From contig CALMWF010000026.1 of assembly GCA_937873445.1 (NCBI GenBank), positions 1-64,000 of the forward strand: 64,000 bases of DNA, in the 5' to 3' direction. The notes under the pieces were generated by a model. The model saw only the letters and a program-made list of their open reading frames with translations. It searched no databases and was not told where the DNA came from. Of the stretch, positions 1 through 10,396 are shown in pieces; within the stretch, counting starts at the first letter, position 1, and every line of letters begins with the position of its first letter. The DNA is from an uncultured Alphaproteobacteria bacterium. Lineage in GTDB: Bacteria; Pseudomonadota; Alphaproteobacteria; Rhizobiales; Aestuariivirgaceae. The position numbers were made by a program, and so were the translations under genes.

Positions 1-9
1 CGGGTCTCC

Positions 10-1062
10 TCAGCCGTTCACATAGACATCCGTCCACAGTTCGGACGGATCGGGTTCGGGGTCGGACTGGGCGAAGTCGGCGGCCTCGGTGACAATGGCG
101 CGCACCTCGGCATCGATCTTCTTCAGATCATCCTCGCTGGCCGTGCCTTCGCGCAGCAGCCGCGCCTTCACCTGTTCAATGGGGTCGCGCTCCTCGCGCA
201 TCTTCTGGACTTCTTCCTTGCTGCGGTATTTGGCCGGGTCCGACATGGAGTGGCCGCGATAGCGGTAGGTCATCATTTCCAGAATATAGGGGCCGTTGCC
301 GGCGCGGGCATAGTCAATGGCCCGGGCGGCGGCGGCGCGCACGGCGCGCACGTCCATGCCATCCACCTGCTCGGCGGGAATGCCGAAGGCCTCGCCGCGC
401 TTGCCCAGTTCCTCGGCCAGTGCGGTGGAGCGCGGGGCGGCGGTGCCCATGGCGTAGCGGTTGTTCTCGATCAGGAAGACAACGGGCAGCTTCCACAGCG
501 AGGCCATGTTGAAGGCCTCATAGACCTGGCCCTGATTGGCCGCGCCATCGCCAAAATAGGTGAGCGAAACCCGGCCGTTCTTCAGATATTTGTCGGCGAA
601 GGCCAGCCCGGCGCCAATGGGCACCTGGGCGCCGACAATGCCGTGGCCGCCGAAAAACTGCTTGTCGCGGCTGAACATGTGCATGGAGCCGCCCTTGCCG
701 CGCGAATAGCCGCCGCGCCGGCCGGTCAGTTCGGCCATGACGCCACGGGGGTCCATGCCCGCCGCCAGCATGTGGCCGTGGTCGCGGTAGGAGGTGATGT
801 TCTGGTCGCCGGGTTCGGCCGCCATCTGCACGCCCACCACAACGGCCTCCTGGCCGATGTAGAGGTGGCAGAAGCCGCCGATGAAGCCCATGCCATAGAG
901 CTGGCCCGCCTTTTCCTCAAAGCGGCGGATGAGCAGCATCTCGCGATAGGCGTGCAGCTCTTCCTCGGGGGTGAAGGCATTGTCGCCGATGGCAGGTCTG
1001 GACGCGCCGCCCCTGTCGGTCGGCTTGTTCTTGCGGGCAATATAGGCTGACTTGACGGCCAT
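10..1062 (-). CDS. pdhA: Pyruvate dehydrogenase E1 component, alpha subunit
   Basis: Thiamine-diphosphate-dependent alpha chain of pyruvate dehydrogenase E1, which decarboxylates pyruvate and passes the acetyl group to E2 lipoyl groups in the cytoplasm. The 350-residue length is normal for the alphaproteobacterial alpha chain. The ThDP/Mg motif begins GDGAANQGQ near residue 170 and ends at the IENN region. The phosphorylation-loop-like segment with YRYRGHSMSDP near residue 265 is also present. It is the last complete gene at the left edge, so pdhB and pdhC would be expected further left, outside the window. An FtsB-like gene lies 115 bp upstream on the same strand. The gap holds three stacked palindromes, which suggests separate regulation. 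Family assignment is very secure. Confidence 0.97.
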   Translation of the reverse strand: MAVKSAYIARKNKPTDRGGASRPAIGDNAFTPEEELHAYREMLLIRRFEEKAGQLYGMGFIGGFCHLYIGQEAVVVGVQMAAEPGDQNITSYRDHGHMLAAGMDPRGVMAELTGRRGGYSRGKGGSMHMFSRDKQFFGGHGIVGAQVPIGAGLAFADKYLKNGRVSLTYFGDGAANQGQVYEAFNMASLWKLPVVFLIENNRYAMGTAAPRSTALAEELGKRGEAFGIPAEQVDGMDVRAVRAAAARAIDYARAGNGPYILEMMTYRYRGHSMSDPAKYRSKEEVQKMREERDPIEQVKARLLREGTASEDDLKKIDAEVRAIVTEAADFAQSDPEPDPSELWTDVYVNG

Positions 1063-1093
1063 GGCGTCTCCTCATCTCCGCTGGTGGAGGGCG

Positions 1094-1152
1094 AGAATAA
1101 CAGCAAGCGCTTGAAGATTCACGCAAAAATGCGTGTTAACCGAAATTCGGTT
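1094..1152 (-). promoter_or_regulatory. Stacked palindromes in the pdhA upstream region
   Basis: Three inverted repeats lie in a row upstream of pdhA. They are CAAGCGCTTG at 1104-1113 (perfect), CACGCA-AAAA-TGCGTG at 1120-1135, and AACCGAA-A-TTCGGTT at 1138-1152. Read on the minus strand, a possible -35 TTGCGT and -10 TGTTAT (18-bp spacer) fall among them. The AAGCGCTT core resembles operators of LacI-family regulators; that link is inference only. The region probably controls pdhA. Confidence 0.45.
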
Positions 1153-1177
1153 TACAGCACGGAATAAATTCGGAAAT

Positions 1178-1540
1178 TCATTGCGGCAAAGGCACCACAA
1201 GGTCGCCGGGGCGGGCCATATCGAGGTTTTCCCGGGCCAGTTGATCGAGAAGGTCCGGGTCAACACTGTCCGGGCGCATGAGCTTCACCCGCGCTTCCAG
1301 CGCCTCGCGCGCCTTGCGGGCGGCGTCGCGGTCCAGCGCCAGGCTGGCCTGCTGCTGTTGCAGCCGGTCAAGATAGGGCAGCCCGCGCGGCCCCTTCAGG
1401 GCATACCAGGCGAAATAGCCAAGCAGGGCCACACAGCCGAGGGCGACCATGAGATCGAATCTTCTGAAGGAAAATGCGCGCACCAGGCCACCTTCGGCAG
1501 GGGCGGTTAACAGCGGGTAAACAATCCGAGCGGGCGACAT
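1178..1540 (-). CDS. FtsB/DivIC-type septum formation initiator
   Basis: Small bitopic cell-division protein of the FtsB/DivIC family, expected to act in the inner membrane with FtsL and FtsQ. The 120 residues hold one membrane span (about residues 30-48, MVALGCVALLGYFAWYAL). A periplasmic helix rich in Gln, Arg, Ala and Glu follows (about 55-90) and looks like a coiled coil. The C-terminal part contains the family's LARENLDMARPGDLVVPL pattern. A position between eno and pdhA is typical for this gene in alphaproteobacteria. The N-terminus is long for the family, so translation may start at the internal GTG near residue 20. It faces the plus-strand Rrf2 gene across 74 bp. Confidence 0.85.
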   Translation of the reverse strand: MSPARIVYPLLTAPAEGGLVRAFSFRRFDLMVALGCVALLGYFAWYALKGPRGLPYLDRLQQQQASLALDRDAARKAREALEARVKLMRPDSVDPDLLDQLARENLDMARPGDLVVPLPQ

Positions 1541-1558
1541 TGCCGCAGGGCGCGTCGC

Positions 1559-1586
1559 TTGATTTTCCCCGGCAAAGGCCTAACTA
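1559..1586 (+). promoter_or_regulatory. Candidate promoter of the Rrf2 gene
   Basis: TTGATT at 1559-1564 and TAACTA at 1581-1586 are separated by 16 bp, 28 bp before the ATG of the Rrf2 gene. The boxes match sigma-70 consensus moderately. This is a sequence pattern only. Confidence 0.35.
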
Positions 1587-1614
1587 ACCACAGACGCGTC
1601 GGGAAAGGATTGCC

Positions 1615-2052
1615 ATGCTCTCATCCAGCCGGTTTGTGGTGGCGGTGCACGCGCTCAGCGTACTGGCGCGCCGGGCCGGCCATGGTCCCGTGTGTTCGGC
1701 GTCCATTGCCGAAAGTGTGCACACCAATCCGGTGGTCATCCGCCGCCTGATGTCGGAACTGGAAAAGGGCGGGCTGGCGCGCTCCACCGCCGGGCGCTGT
1801 GGCGGCTTTGAGCTGTCGCGGGCGGCAGCGGCCATCACGCTGGCTGATATTTACCGCGCCGTCGAGGACGAGACGGTGTTCCGCATGCACAAGCTTGATC
1901 CCGCGTCGCCCTGCCCCGTGGCAGCCCAGATGGGCCGGGTGCTGGCGGCGCCCCTGCGGGCGGCGGAAAACGCGCTCACCGCCTCGCTGCGCAATACCAC
2001 CCTCGACGATGTGGTGCGCGGCATTGCCGAAGCGGCAGTCGCAGCCGCGTAA
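1615..2052 (+). CDS. Rrf2 family transcriptional regulator
   Basis: Dimeric winged-helix regulator of the Rrf2 family. The 145 residues begin with the typical helix (RFVVAVHALSVLARR). The recognition region follows (SVHTNPVVIRRLMSELEKGGL) and then the wing with GRCGGFELSR. Cysteines lie at about residues 27, 62 and 99. They do not form the closely spaced triplet that holds the Fe-S cluster in IscR, so this is more like the YwnA or redox-sensing side of the family. The DUF2147 gene starts 120 bp downstream on the same strand and may be a target. The pair stands in opposite orientation to flanking genes. The effector is unknown. Confidence 0.88.
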   Translation: MLSSSRFVVAVHALSVLARRAGHGPVCSASIAESVHTNPVVIRRLMSELEKGGLARSTAGRCGGFELSRAAAAITLADIYRAVEDETVFRMHKLDPASPCPVAAQMGRVLAAPLRAAENALTASLRNTTLDDVVRGIAEAAVAAA

Positions 2053-2172
2053 GCTTCCTGACGTTGATTTTTACCGTTAGCCCCGACCCGGGGGGCTTCA
2101 CAGCTTCCGAGCTTATGGTTAGGGTCAGCACGAGTGGGCCCGAAGGGGGGCTCAGGCTCAAGGGAGGAATCT

Positions 2173-2514
2173 ATGATCCGTACACTGACCGCTGCCGCTT
2201 TTGCAGCACTTGTTGTGGCAACCCCGGCGCTGGCCGATGCCATTGAAGGCAACTGGAAGCGTCCGAATGGCATCATCGTCCGTTTCGTGCCGTGCAACGG
2301 CGGCTTCTGCGCCATTGTCCAGACCGGCCCCAACAAGGGCAAGCAGGCGGGCAAGCTGGCCGCGGCTGGCGGCGGCTACAAGGGCACGCTGACCGATCTG
2401 GAAAAGAACAAGACCTATACCGGCAAGGGGTCCATCTCCGGCTCGACGCTGAAAATGTCGGGCTGCGTGCTGGGCGGCCTCATCTGCAAGAGCGAAAGCT
2501 GGGCCCGCCAGTAA
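2173..2514 (+). CDS. DUF2147 family secreted protein
   Basis: Exported protein of about 113 residues. It has a clear signal peptide (MIRTLTAAAFAALVVATPALA, cleavage after ALA-D). The mature domain has the DUF2147 pattern: an early G-x-W, a beta-rich core, and paired cysteines around FVPCNGGFCAIV with two more near the end. The family folds as a small lipocalin-like barrel of unknown function. I chose the ATG at 2173 because AAGGGAGGAA lies just upstream and the signal peptide starts there; the frame is open further upstream but lacks sense. A strong hairpin follows at 2541-2568. Confidence 0.85.
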   Translation: MIRTLTAAAFAALVVATPALADAIEGNWKRPNGIIVRFVPCNGGFCAIVQTGPNKGKQAGKLAAAGGGYKGTLTDLEKNKTYTGKGSISGSTLKMSGCVLGGLICKSESWARQ

Positions 2515-2540
2515 CGCGCCACCGGTCACGACAGTTTCGC

Positions 2541-2568
2541 AACGGCCGTCCCTGCGGGGGCGGCCGTT
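2541..2568. terminator. Bidirectional hairpin terminator
   Basis: AACGGCCG at 2541-2548 pairs with CGGCCGTT at 2561-2568. A G-U pair and CCC/GGG extend the stem to about 12 bp with a TGCG loop. It lies between two converging genes. The plus-strand side ends in TTT; the minus side has no U-run. Confidence 0.6.
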
Positions 2569-4582
<2,014 letters not shown>

Positions 4583-4909
4583 TTACTGGGTGGTGGTCGG
4601 AGCCGGAGCCGGAGCCGGAGCCGGAGCGGCCGGGGCCGGTTCAGCCGGAGCGGGAGCCGGAGTGGCCGGTTCAGCCGGAGCCGGAGTGGCCGGGGCTGAC
4701 GGCGTTTCCGCTGCCGGCGGGGTGGCCGGCGGGGTGGGCTGCTCAATGGTCACATTGGTGTTGGTGGGCGCCGTGGTGCTGCCCATGAAGTAATAGACCG
4801 CCACAGCCAGCAGGGCGGCGACGATGATGGCGGGCAGAACCCAGTTGCTGCCGCCGCCGTCAACACTGCTGTTGGTGGTGCGGTTATTGCGGTCGTTGGG
4901 GTTGGTCAT
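4583..4909 (-). CDS. Single-span membrane protein with Pro/Ala repeat tail
   Basis: A 108-residue protein not assigned to a family. A polar Asn-rich N-terminus (residues 1-24) precedes one membrane span (about 25-43, WVLPAIIVAALLAVAVYYFM). The remaining 65 residues are a low-complexity Pro/Ala/Thr/Glu tail ending in PAPAPAPTTTQ. The layout predicts a cytoplasmic N-terminus and a disordered periplasmic tail. The start MTNPND at 4909 is preferred because GGAG stands about 7 bases before it; an in-frame ATG 12 bases upstream lacks one. Similar short anchored proteins occur widely in Rhizobiales with no known role. Confidence 0.65.
   Translation of the reverse strand: MTNPNDRNNRTTNSSVDGGGSNWVLPAIIVAALLAVAVYYFMGSTTAPTNTNVTIEQPTPPATPPAAETPSAPATPAPAEPATPAPAPAEPAPAAPAPAPAPAPTTTQ
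4599..4627. repeat. Hexamer microsatellite GGAGCC
   Basis: Four full copies and a partial copy of GGAGCC lie in tandem inside the Pro/Ala-rich gene, encoding alternating Ala-Pro on the minus strand. Related longer repeats (CCGGTTCAGCCGGAGC) recur near 4636-4684. A change in copy number would keep the reading frame. Confidence 0.8.
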
Positions 4910-5095
4910 TCTGTTCTCCATGTCTGGGTATTCAAAATCTGGGCATTCAAGGCTTCAACGAGACAATCAAACGGGGCACGGTGGGCGTGCGGTTCAGCCG
5001 TCCTGCGGAACGGCACGGCTGCCTCAGCCGACCATTGCTGGTCGCAACGACAATGTGCAAGGCCGCGACGGGTTCCCGAACGGGCCAAAAAAATG
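4910..5095. other. Non-coding gap between metZ and the membrane protein gene
   Basis: A 186-bp gap holding two small hairpins (GCCGT/ACGGC near 4998 and CGGCTG-CCT-CAGCCG near 5018). On the minus strand a run of seven T directly follows the metZ stop, but no strong stem precedes it. No gene was seen. Confidence 0.4.
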
Positions 5096-6286
5096 TCAGG
5101 CCAACGCCCGGTCGAGATCGGCCAGAATGTCGCCCGCATCCTCAAGCCCGACCGACAGGCGCAGCATGCCCGGCGTGATGCCCATCATGGCGCGGGCCTC
5201 GTCGCCGATGTTGCGGTGGGTGGTGGAGGCGGGGTGGGTCATGAGCGATTTCGTGTCGCCGAGGTTGTTGGAAATGTCGATCAATTGCAAGCGGTTGAGC
5301 AGGCGGAAGGCGGCTTCCTTGCCGCCTGCAACCTCAAAGGCCACCATGGTGCCGCCCAGTCTCATCTGGCGGCGGGCAATGGCGGCCTGGGGGTGGCTGT
5401 CGAGATGCGGATAAAGCACCCGGGCAATGCCCCCCTTGCCCTCCAGATGCCGGGCCACCGCCAGGGCCGAGTCTGATTGCGCCTCCACCCTCAGCTTCAT
5501 GGTCTCCATGCCCTTGAGCAGCACCCAGGCATTGAACGGAGACAGGCTGGGGCCGGTGTGGCGCAGGAAGGGCTTGAGCAGTTCTTCCTTGAACTTGGCG
5601 GTGGACACAATGGCCCCGCCCAGCACCCGGCCCTGCCCGTCCATGTGCTTAGTGCCGGAGTAGACGATGACATCGGCCCCCAGCGCCAGGGGCCGCTGCA
5701 GAACGGGGGTGGCGAAGATGTTGTCCACCACCACCGTGGCACCCGCCGCATGGGCAATGGCGGCCACCGCCTTGATGTCAAAGATTTCCAGACCCGGATT
5801 GGACGGGGTTTCGAGGAAGAAGGCCCTGGTTTCCGGGCGGACGGCCTTCTGCCACTGGCTGAGGTCGGTGCCGTCCACCAGGGTGTAGGAAATGCCGAAA
5901 CGCGGCAGAACGCCGGTGATGATCTGGTAGCAGGAACCGAACAGCGCCTTGGACGACACCACATGATCGCCCGCCTTCAGCTGGCAGGCCAGCGCCCCGA
6001 ACACGGCCGCCATGCCGGAGGCCACGGCATAGGCCTGCTCTGCCCCCTCGAGCAGCGCCAGCCGTTCCTCAAACATCGAGACGGTGGGATTGCCGTAGCG
6101 GCCATAGACATAGCCCTCCTCCTCGCCGGTGAAGCGGCGTTCGGCGGCTTCGGCATTGTCATAGACAAAGCCGGAATTGAGATAGAGGGCCTCGGCAGTT
6201 TCACCATGCGGGCTGCGCAGCAAGCCGCCGCGCACCAGCTTGGTGGCATCTCCCCAGGATGTGTCGTTGCGCGGACGCTTGCTCAT
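5096..6286 (-). CDS. metZ: O-succinylhomoserine sulfhydrylase
   Basis: PLP enzyme of the Cys/Met-metabolism family that makes homocysteine from O-succinylhomoserine and sulfide in methionine synthesis. The 396 residues carry the YGRYGNPTV segment (about residue 63), the VVDNIFATPVLQRP PLP region, and the catalytic lysine in YSGTKHMDGQGRVLGG near 210. The C-terminal SLMTHPASTTHR motif is also present. The MetZ type, rather than MetB or MetC, is judged from the GTKHMDGQGR pattern. The start MSKRPRND lies one base after the gatA stop, so the two are probably co-transcribed. The frame is open further upstream inside gatA but is not conserved in character. Confidence 0.92.
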   Translation of the reverse strand: MSKRPRNDTSWGDATKLVRGGLLRSPHGETAEALYLNSGFVYDNAEAAERRFTGEEEGYVYGRYGNPTVSMFEERLALLEGAEQAYAVASGMAAVFGALACQLKAGDHVVSSKALFGSCYQIITGVLPRFGISYTLVDGTDLSQWQKAVRPETRAFFLETPSNPGLEIFDIKAVAAIAHAAGATVVVDNIFATPVLQRPLALGADVIVYSGTKHMDGQGRVLGGAIVSTAKFKEELLKPFLRHTGPSLSPFNAWVLLKGMETMKLRVEAQSDSALAVARHLEGKGGIARVLYPHLDSHPQAAIARRQMRLGGTMVAFEVAGGKEAAFRLLNRLQLIDISNNLGDTKSLMTHPASTTHRNIGDEARAMMGITPGMLRLSVGLEDAGDILADLDRALA

Positions 6287-6287
6287 G

Positions 6288-7754
6288 TCACCACCAGGAT
6301 TTGGGCGTGAAGCGGCCTGCCGCCTGCTCGATGGCGGCAGCGGTCTGGAACAGGGTTTCCTCACCGAAGGGCTTGCCGATGAGTTGGAGGCCGAGCGGCA
6401 GGCCGTCCTTCGACAGACCGGCGGGCACGGCAATGCCCGGCAGGCCCGCCATGTTCACGGTGACGGTGAAAATGTCGTTCAGATACATTTCCACCGGATC
6501 GGTGATCTCGCCCGGTGCAAAGGCGGGGCTGGGGGTGGCGGGTGTGAGAACGACATCCACCTTGTCCCAGGCGCGGTCGAAGTCGCGCTTGATCAGGGTG
6601 CGGACCTTCTGGGCGCGCACGTAATAGGCGTCATAATAGCCCGCCGACAGCACATAGGTGCCGATCATGATGCGGCGCTGCACCTCGCGGCCAAAACCGG
6701 CGGCGCGGCTGTTTTCATACATGTCGACAATGTCGTCGCCGGGAACGCGCAGGCCATAGCGCACGCCGTCATAGCGGGCGAGGTTTGACGAGGCTTCCGC
6801 CGGAGCGACGATGTAATAGGCGGGCAGCGCATATTTGGTGTGGGGCAGAGAGATGTCGACGATCTCGGCCCCCTGCTCTTTCAGCCAGCGTGCGCCGCGG
6901 TCCCACAGGTCGAGAATTTCCTGGGACATGCCGTCGGCGCGGTATTCCTTGGGAATGCCGACGCGCAGGCCCTTGACCGGGCGGCCCACGGCGGCCTCGT
7001 AGTCCGGCACCGGCAGGTCAACCGAAGTCGTATCCCTGGGGTCGACGCTGGCCATGGCCTTGAGCATGATGGCGGCGTCGCGCACATCACGGGCAATGGG
7101 GCCGGCCTGATCGAGGGATGAGGCAAAGGCGATGATGCCCCAGCGCGAGCAGCGGCCATAGGTGGGCTTGATGCCGACCGTGCCGGTGAAGGCGGCGGGC
7201 TGGCGGATGGAGCCGCCGGTGTCGGTGGCGGTGGCGGCAGCACAGATGTGGGCGGCCACGGCAGCGGCCGATCCGCCCGACGAGCCGCCGGGCACCAGCG
7301 CCTTGTCGGAGCCTTCACGCCGCCAGGGATTGATGACGTTGCCGTAGTAGCTGGTCTCATTGGATGAACCCATGGCGAATTCATCCATGTTGAGCTTGCC
7401 CAGCATGACGCCGCCCGCCGCCCAGAGATTGGCCGAGACGGTGGATTCATAGGGCGGCTTGAAACCGTCAAGCACATGCGAACAGGCCTGGGTGTGCACG
7501 CCCTCGGTGGCGTAGAGATCCTTGATGCCCAGGGGAATGCCTTCGAGGATGCCGCCCTCGCCCTTCGCCAGTCTGGCGTCCGATGCCCTGGCCATGGCGC
7601 GCGCCCGGTCCGGCGTTTCGGCCACATAGGCATTGAGCACGCGCGCCTTCTCCATGGCGGCCAGATAGGCCTCGGTCAGTTCGGCGGCGGAAATTGTCCG
7701 GGCCTTCAGCGCGGCGCGGGCTTCGGCAATGGTGAGGGCGGTGAGCGCGGTCAT
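6288..7754 (-). CDS. gatA: Aspartyl/glutamyl-tRNA(Asn/Gln) amidotransferase subunit A
   Basis: Amidase subunit of GatCAB, which frees ammonia from glutamine so that misacylated Glu-tRNA(Gln) and Asp-tRNA(Asn) can be amidated. The 488 residues contain the Ser-cisSer-Lys triad: Lys in [15 protein letters not shown] (about 76), the [13 protein letters not shown] signature (about 150), and the nucleophile in [12 protein letters not shown] (about 178). It follows gatC by 35 bp and precedes metZ by one base. No gatB is present in this window, so it must be encoded elsewhere, which is common in alphaproteobacteria. Confidence 0.98.
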   Translation of the reverse strand: MTALTALTIAEARAALKARTISAAELTEAYLAAMEKARVLNAYVAETPDRARAMARASDARLAKGEGGILEGIPLGIKDLYATEGVHTQACSHVLDGFKPPYESTVSANLWAAGGVMLGKLNMDEFAMGSSNETSYYGNVINPWRREGSDKALVPGGSSGGSAAAVAAHICAAATATDTGGSIRQPAAFTGTVGIKPTYGRCSRWGIIAFASSLDQAGPIARDVRDAAIMLKAMASVDPRDTTSVDLPVPDYEAAVGRPVKGLRVGIPKEYRADGMSQEILDLWDRGARWLKEQGAEIVDISLPHTKYALPAYYIVAPAEASSNLARYDGVRYGLRVPGDDIVDMYENSRAAGFGREVQRRIMIGTYVLSAGYYDAYYVRAQKVRTLIKRDFDRAWDKVDVVLTPATPSPAFAPGEITDPVEMYLNDIFTVTVNMAGLPGIAVPAGLSKDGLPLGLQLIGKPFGEETLFQTAAAIEQAAGRFTPKSWW

Positions 7755-7789
7755 GGGAAACTCAATCGATTGCGGGGCAGCCTATGGCG

Positions 7790-8077
7790 TTATTCAACGA
7801 CCTTGGGCACCATGAAGAAATTGTCTTCGGAGGCAGGCGCGTTGGCGGTGACCTTGTCGGGATAGTGGCCGTCGTTCACCGTGTCCTCGCGCTTTTTCAT
7901 GTCCATGGACACGACCGAGGTGAGCGGTTCGATATCCGCCACATCAACCTCGTTCAGCTGTTCGATCCAGTGCAGGATGGCGTTCAACTCACCGGCCAGG
8001 CGCGGCACGTCCTCATCCTTCACCTTGATGCGCGACAGGCGGGCCACGCGCCGCACGGTAGTCTCATCAACCGACAT
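7790..8077 (-). CDS. gatC: Aspartyl/glutamyl-tRNA(Asn/Gln) amidotransferase subunit C
   Basis: Small linker subunit that wraps the GatA-GatB interface. The 95 residues start [19 protein letters not shown]. They include the conserved [17 protein letters not shown] segment near residue 38 and a C-terminal part ending FFMVPKVVE, which is the family signature. The start at 8077 gives the standard length; the longer open frame runs into the neighbouring GNAT gene. Its first 11 bp overlap the end of that GNAT gene. Followed by gatA. Confidence 0.96.
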   Translation of the reverse strand: MSVDETTVRRVARLSRIKVKDEDVPRLAGELNAILHWIEQLNEVDVADIEPLTSVVSMDMKKREDTVNDGHYPDKVTANAPASEDNFFMVPKVVE

Positions 8078-8846
8078 GGGTTTTCCCCCGGGATTCTGTT
8101 CCGGGGGCTGCCTTAGCACCCGCTCCCGGCACCCGCAACTTGGCTTTCTCTGTGCCGTCGCTTGAGAAGTTCTCAGGCGCCAGCCAGCCCTCGAAGGCGT
8201 GGCGAATCTCCGGCCATTCCGCATCGGTGATGGCATACCAGGCGGTGTCGCGGTTTCTGCCCTTGATCACCATGTGCTGGCGGAACACGCCTTCAAAGGT
8301 GAAGCCGAAGCGGTCAGCCGCCCGGCGCGACGGCGCGTTGAGGGCATCACACTTCCATTCCAGCCGCCGCACCCCCAGTTCCTCGAAGGCGTGGCGCATG
8401 AGCAGAAAGATGGCTTCGGTGGCGGCCCGCGTCTTCTGCAGGGCGGGCGCCAGCCAGATATTGCCGATCTCAATGACGCCATTGGCGGGATCGGCGCGCA
8501 GGAAACTTGCCATGCCCGCGGCCTCGGCCCCGCGCGGCACCAGCGCATAGAACCAGGGGTCGCGGGACTTTTCCTTTTCCGCCAGCCACAGGGCAAAGGC
8601 CTGCTCCTCCAGGAATGGGCCATAGGCCATATAGGTCCACAGGCTGTCGGCCTGGGGGCCGCCGGCGAAGGAGCGGTAGAGCGCGCCGCCATGCTTGACC
8701 GTGTCGAGCGGCGACAGCACCACCCAGCGGCCATGCAGCGGGCGCAGGTCCGGCACCCGGCCCGGCGGGATGCGGCTCACCGCGGGCCCCACGGGGCGGG
8801 TGTGGTCGGTCTTGGGCTTGGCGGCTTTGGCGGGCTTTTTGGCCAT
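8067..8846 (-). CDS. GNAT family N-acetyltransferase, RimJ/RimL-like
   Basis: A 259-residue acetyltransferase. An N-terminal Lys/Ala/Pro segment (about 1-25) precedes a GNAT core resembling the RimJ/RimL group, with [19 protein letters not shown] near residue 127 and the closing [19 protein letters not shown]. Substrate is unknown; members of this group acetylate protein N-termini or small amines. Its 3' end overlaps gatC by 11 bp, so it probably heads the gatC-gatA-metZ transcript. It diverges from ruvX across a 73-bp gap. Confidence 0.85.
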   Translation of the reverse strand: MAKKPAKAAKPKTDHTRPVGPAVSRIPPGRVPDLRPLHGRWVVLSPLDTVKHGGALYRSFAGGPQADSLWTYMAYGPFLEEQAFALWLAEKEKSRDPWFYALVPRGAEAAGMASFLRADPANGVIEIGNIWLAPALQKTRAATEAIFLLMRHAFEELGVRRLEWKCDALNAPSRRAADRFGFTFEGVFRQHMVIKGRNRDTAWYAITDAEWPEIRHAFEGWLAPENFSSDGTEKAKLRVPGAGAKAAPGTESRGKTHVG

Positions 8847-8919
8847 GTTAAGGTCCTTCGGTTGGCGCCCCCTCGATATAACGGTTTCGGGTCAGCGGCA
8901 AATCCGCTATGCCGCCGCC

Positions 8920-9384
8920 ATGCCAGACCATGTTGCCGCCCTTGCCGAAGCCGTGGCCGCGCTGCCTGCGGGCGCGCGCCTTCTGGGCCTTGACCTGGGC
9001 AGCAAGACCATTGGCATGGCCACCAGCGACGCCACCCGCCGCATTGCCACACCGCGCCAGACCCTGGCGCGCCGCAAATTCACCACCGATGCCGAAGAGC
9101 TTCTGGCCTTTGCGGCAGCCGAGAGCATCGGTCTCATCGTGCTGGGCCTGCCGCTTAACATGGACGGCACGGAGGGGCCGCGCGCCCAGTCCACCCGCGC
9201 CTTCGCCCGCAATCTGGCGCGGCTCACGGCCCTGCCCATCCTGTTCTGGGATGAGCGGCTGTCCACCGTGGCGGTGGAGCGGGCCATGCTGGAGGCCGAC
9301 CTGTCGCGGGCCAAGCGGGCGGCAGCCGTGGACAAGCTTGCCGCCGCCTATATTCTGCAAGCAGCGCTGGACAGCCTGTCATGA
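8920..9384 (+). CDS. ruvX: RuvX (YqgF) family putative pre-16S rRNA nuclease
   Basis: RNase H-fold nuclease of the YqgF/RuvX family, implicated in 5' maturation of 16S rRNA. The 154 residues begin the fold with [16 protein letters not shown] (about 23-38). The second motif is [16 protein letters not shown] and the third is [12 protein letters not shown]. Catalytic Asp and Glu positions are present in each. The reading frame is open 75 codons upstream, but the start at 8920 gives the family length. It overlaps the AEC transporter by ATGA, indicating coupling. Confidence 0.94.
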   Translation: MPDHVAALAEAVAALPAGARLLGLDLGSKTIGMATSDATRRIATPRQTLARRKFTTDAEELLAFAAAESIGLIVLGLPLNMDGTEGPRAQSTRAFARNLARLTALPILFWDERLSTVAVERAMLEADLSRAKRAAAVDKLAAAYILQAALDSLS

Positions 9385-10319
9385 TGCTGGTGATGGAGAC
9401 GCTGCTGCCGGTGTTTCTGCTCATCGGCCTGGGCTTCGGGCTGGCGCGCGGACAATGGATCGGTGCCGCCGCCTGGCAGGGGGTGGAGCAGCTTGGCTAT
9501 TTCGTGCTGTTTCCGGCCCTGCTCACCCAGACGCTCATCACCTCCGACATTCTGTCGCTGCCGCTGTCGGGCATGGCGGTCACCATTGTCGGGGCCTTTC
9601 TGGTGGTGGCGCTGGGGCTTCTTGCCGTGCAGGGGCGGCTGATGGCCTGGCTGCGCATGAACGGCCCCGCCTTTTCCTCGCTGTTTCAAAGCGCCACGCG
9701 CTGGAACAGTTTCATTGCCCTGCCCATTCTGGCCAGGCTGGAGGGGCCCAAGGGCGTGGCGCTGGTGGCGGTCATCATGGCGGCGCTGGTGCCGGTGGCC
9801 AATGTGTTTGCGGTCATGGTGGTGGCGCGCAATGCCGATGGGCCCAAGCCCGATCTGTGGCAAACGGTGAAGGTGCTGGGGCGCAATCCCTTCATCATTG
9901 CCATTGCCCTTGGCCTGCTCATCAATGTTCTGCATTTTCCCGTCAATGCCCCCGTATTGTCAGCGCTTTCCATGCTCGGCAATGCCTCCATCCCGACTGG
10001 TCTTCTGGTCGTGGGGGCCGGGCTGGCGGGGGCGGGGCTGCGCCAGATGGCGCCCGCCGTCTGGGCTTCGGCGGGGCTGAAACTGGTGCTGACGCCGGCA
10101 TTGGCGCTGGTGATCGGCCTTGGCCTTGGGGTTTCCGGCCCGGCTCTGATGGCCTGCCTCATCTGTGCCGGGGTGCCCACCGCCATGAGCAGCTATGTGC
10201 TGGCCCGCCAGATGGGGGGTGACGCAGCCCTGGTGGCGGCGGCGCTCACCGTGCAGACGGTGCTGTCGGCCATCACCCTGCCGGTGATCATCCTGCTGGG
10301 GCGGCAGTTCGGCGCCTGA
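9381..10319 (+). CDS. AEC (auxin efflux carrier) family transporter
   Basis: Inner-membrane permease of the AEC family (malonate/auxin carrier type). The 312 residues form about ten hydrophobic spans with the family's central break and a conserved [15 protein letters not shown]-like stretch (here [15 protein letters not shown] near residue 205). Substrate cannot be named. It starts in a 4-bp overlap with ruvX and ends 77 bp before pyrB, so it sits between the two parts of the run. Confidence 0.9.
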   Translation: MMLVMETLLPVFLLIGLGFGLARGQWIGAAAWQGVEQLGYFVLFPALLTQTLITSDILSLPLSGMAVTIVGAFLVVALGLLAVQGRLMAWLRMNGPAFSSLFQSATRWNSFIALPILARLEGPKGVALVAVIMAALVPVANVFAVMVVARNADGPKPDLWQTVKVLGRNPFIIAIALGLLINVLHFPVNAPVLSALSMLGNASIPTGLLVVGAGLAGAGLRQMAPAVWASAGLKLVLTPALALVIGLGLGVSGPALMACLICAGVPTAMSSYVLARQMGGDAALVAAALTVQTVLSAITLPVIILLGRQFGA

Positions 10320-10396
10320 GGCCTTCGGCCAATCTCTCCACAGCGGCGATTGGGGCCTTGCAGGGGGGGCGATTACCGCCTACTAACCCACCTTTA

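Noticed and set aside
4599-4684. Short repeats as a possible CRISPR array
   Set aside because: The units are 6-16 bp, uninterrupted, in frame, and encode a Pro/Ala tail; there are no spacers or cas genes.
5050-5100. A rho-independent terminator right after metZ
   Set aside because: On the minus strand the T-run comes before, not after, the nearest hairpin.
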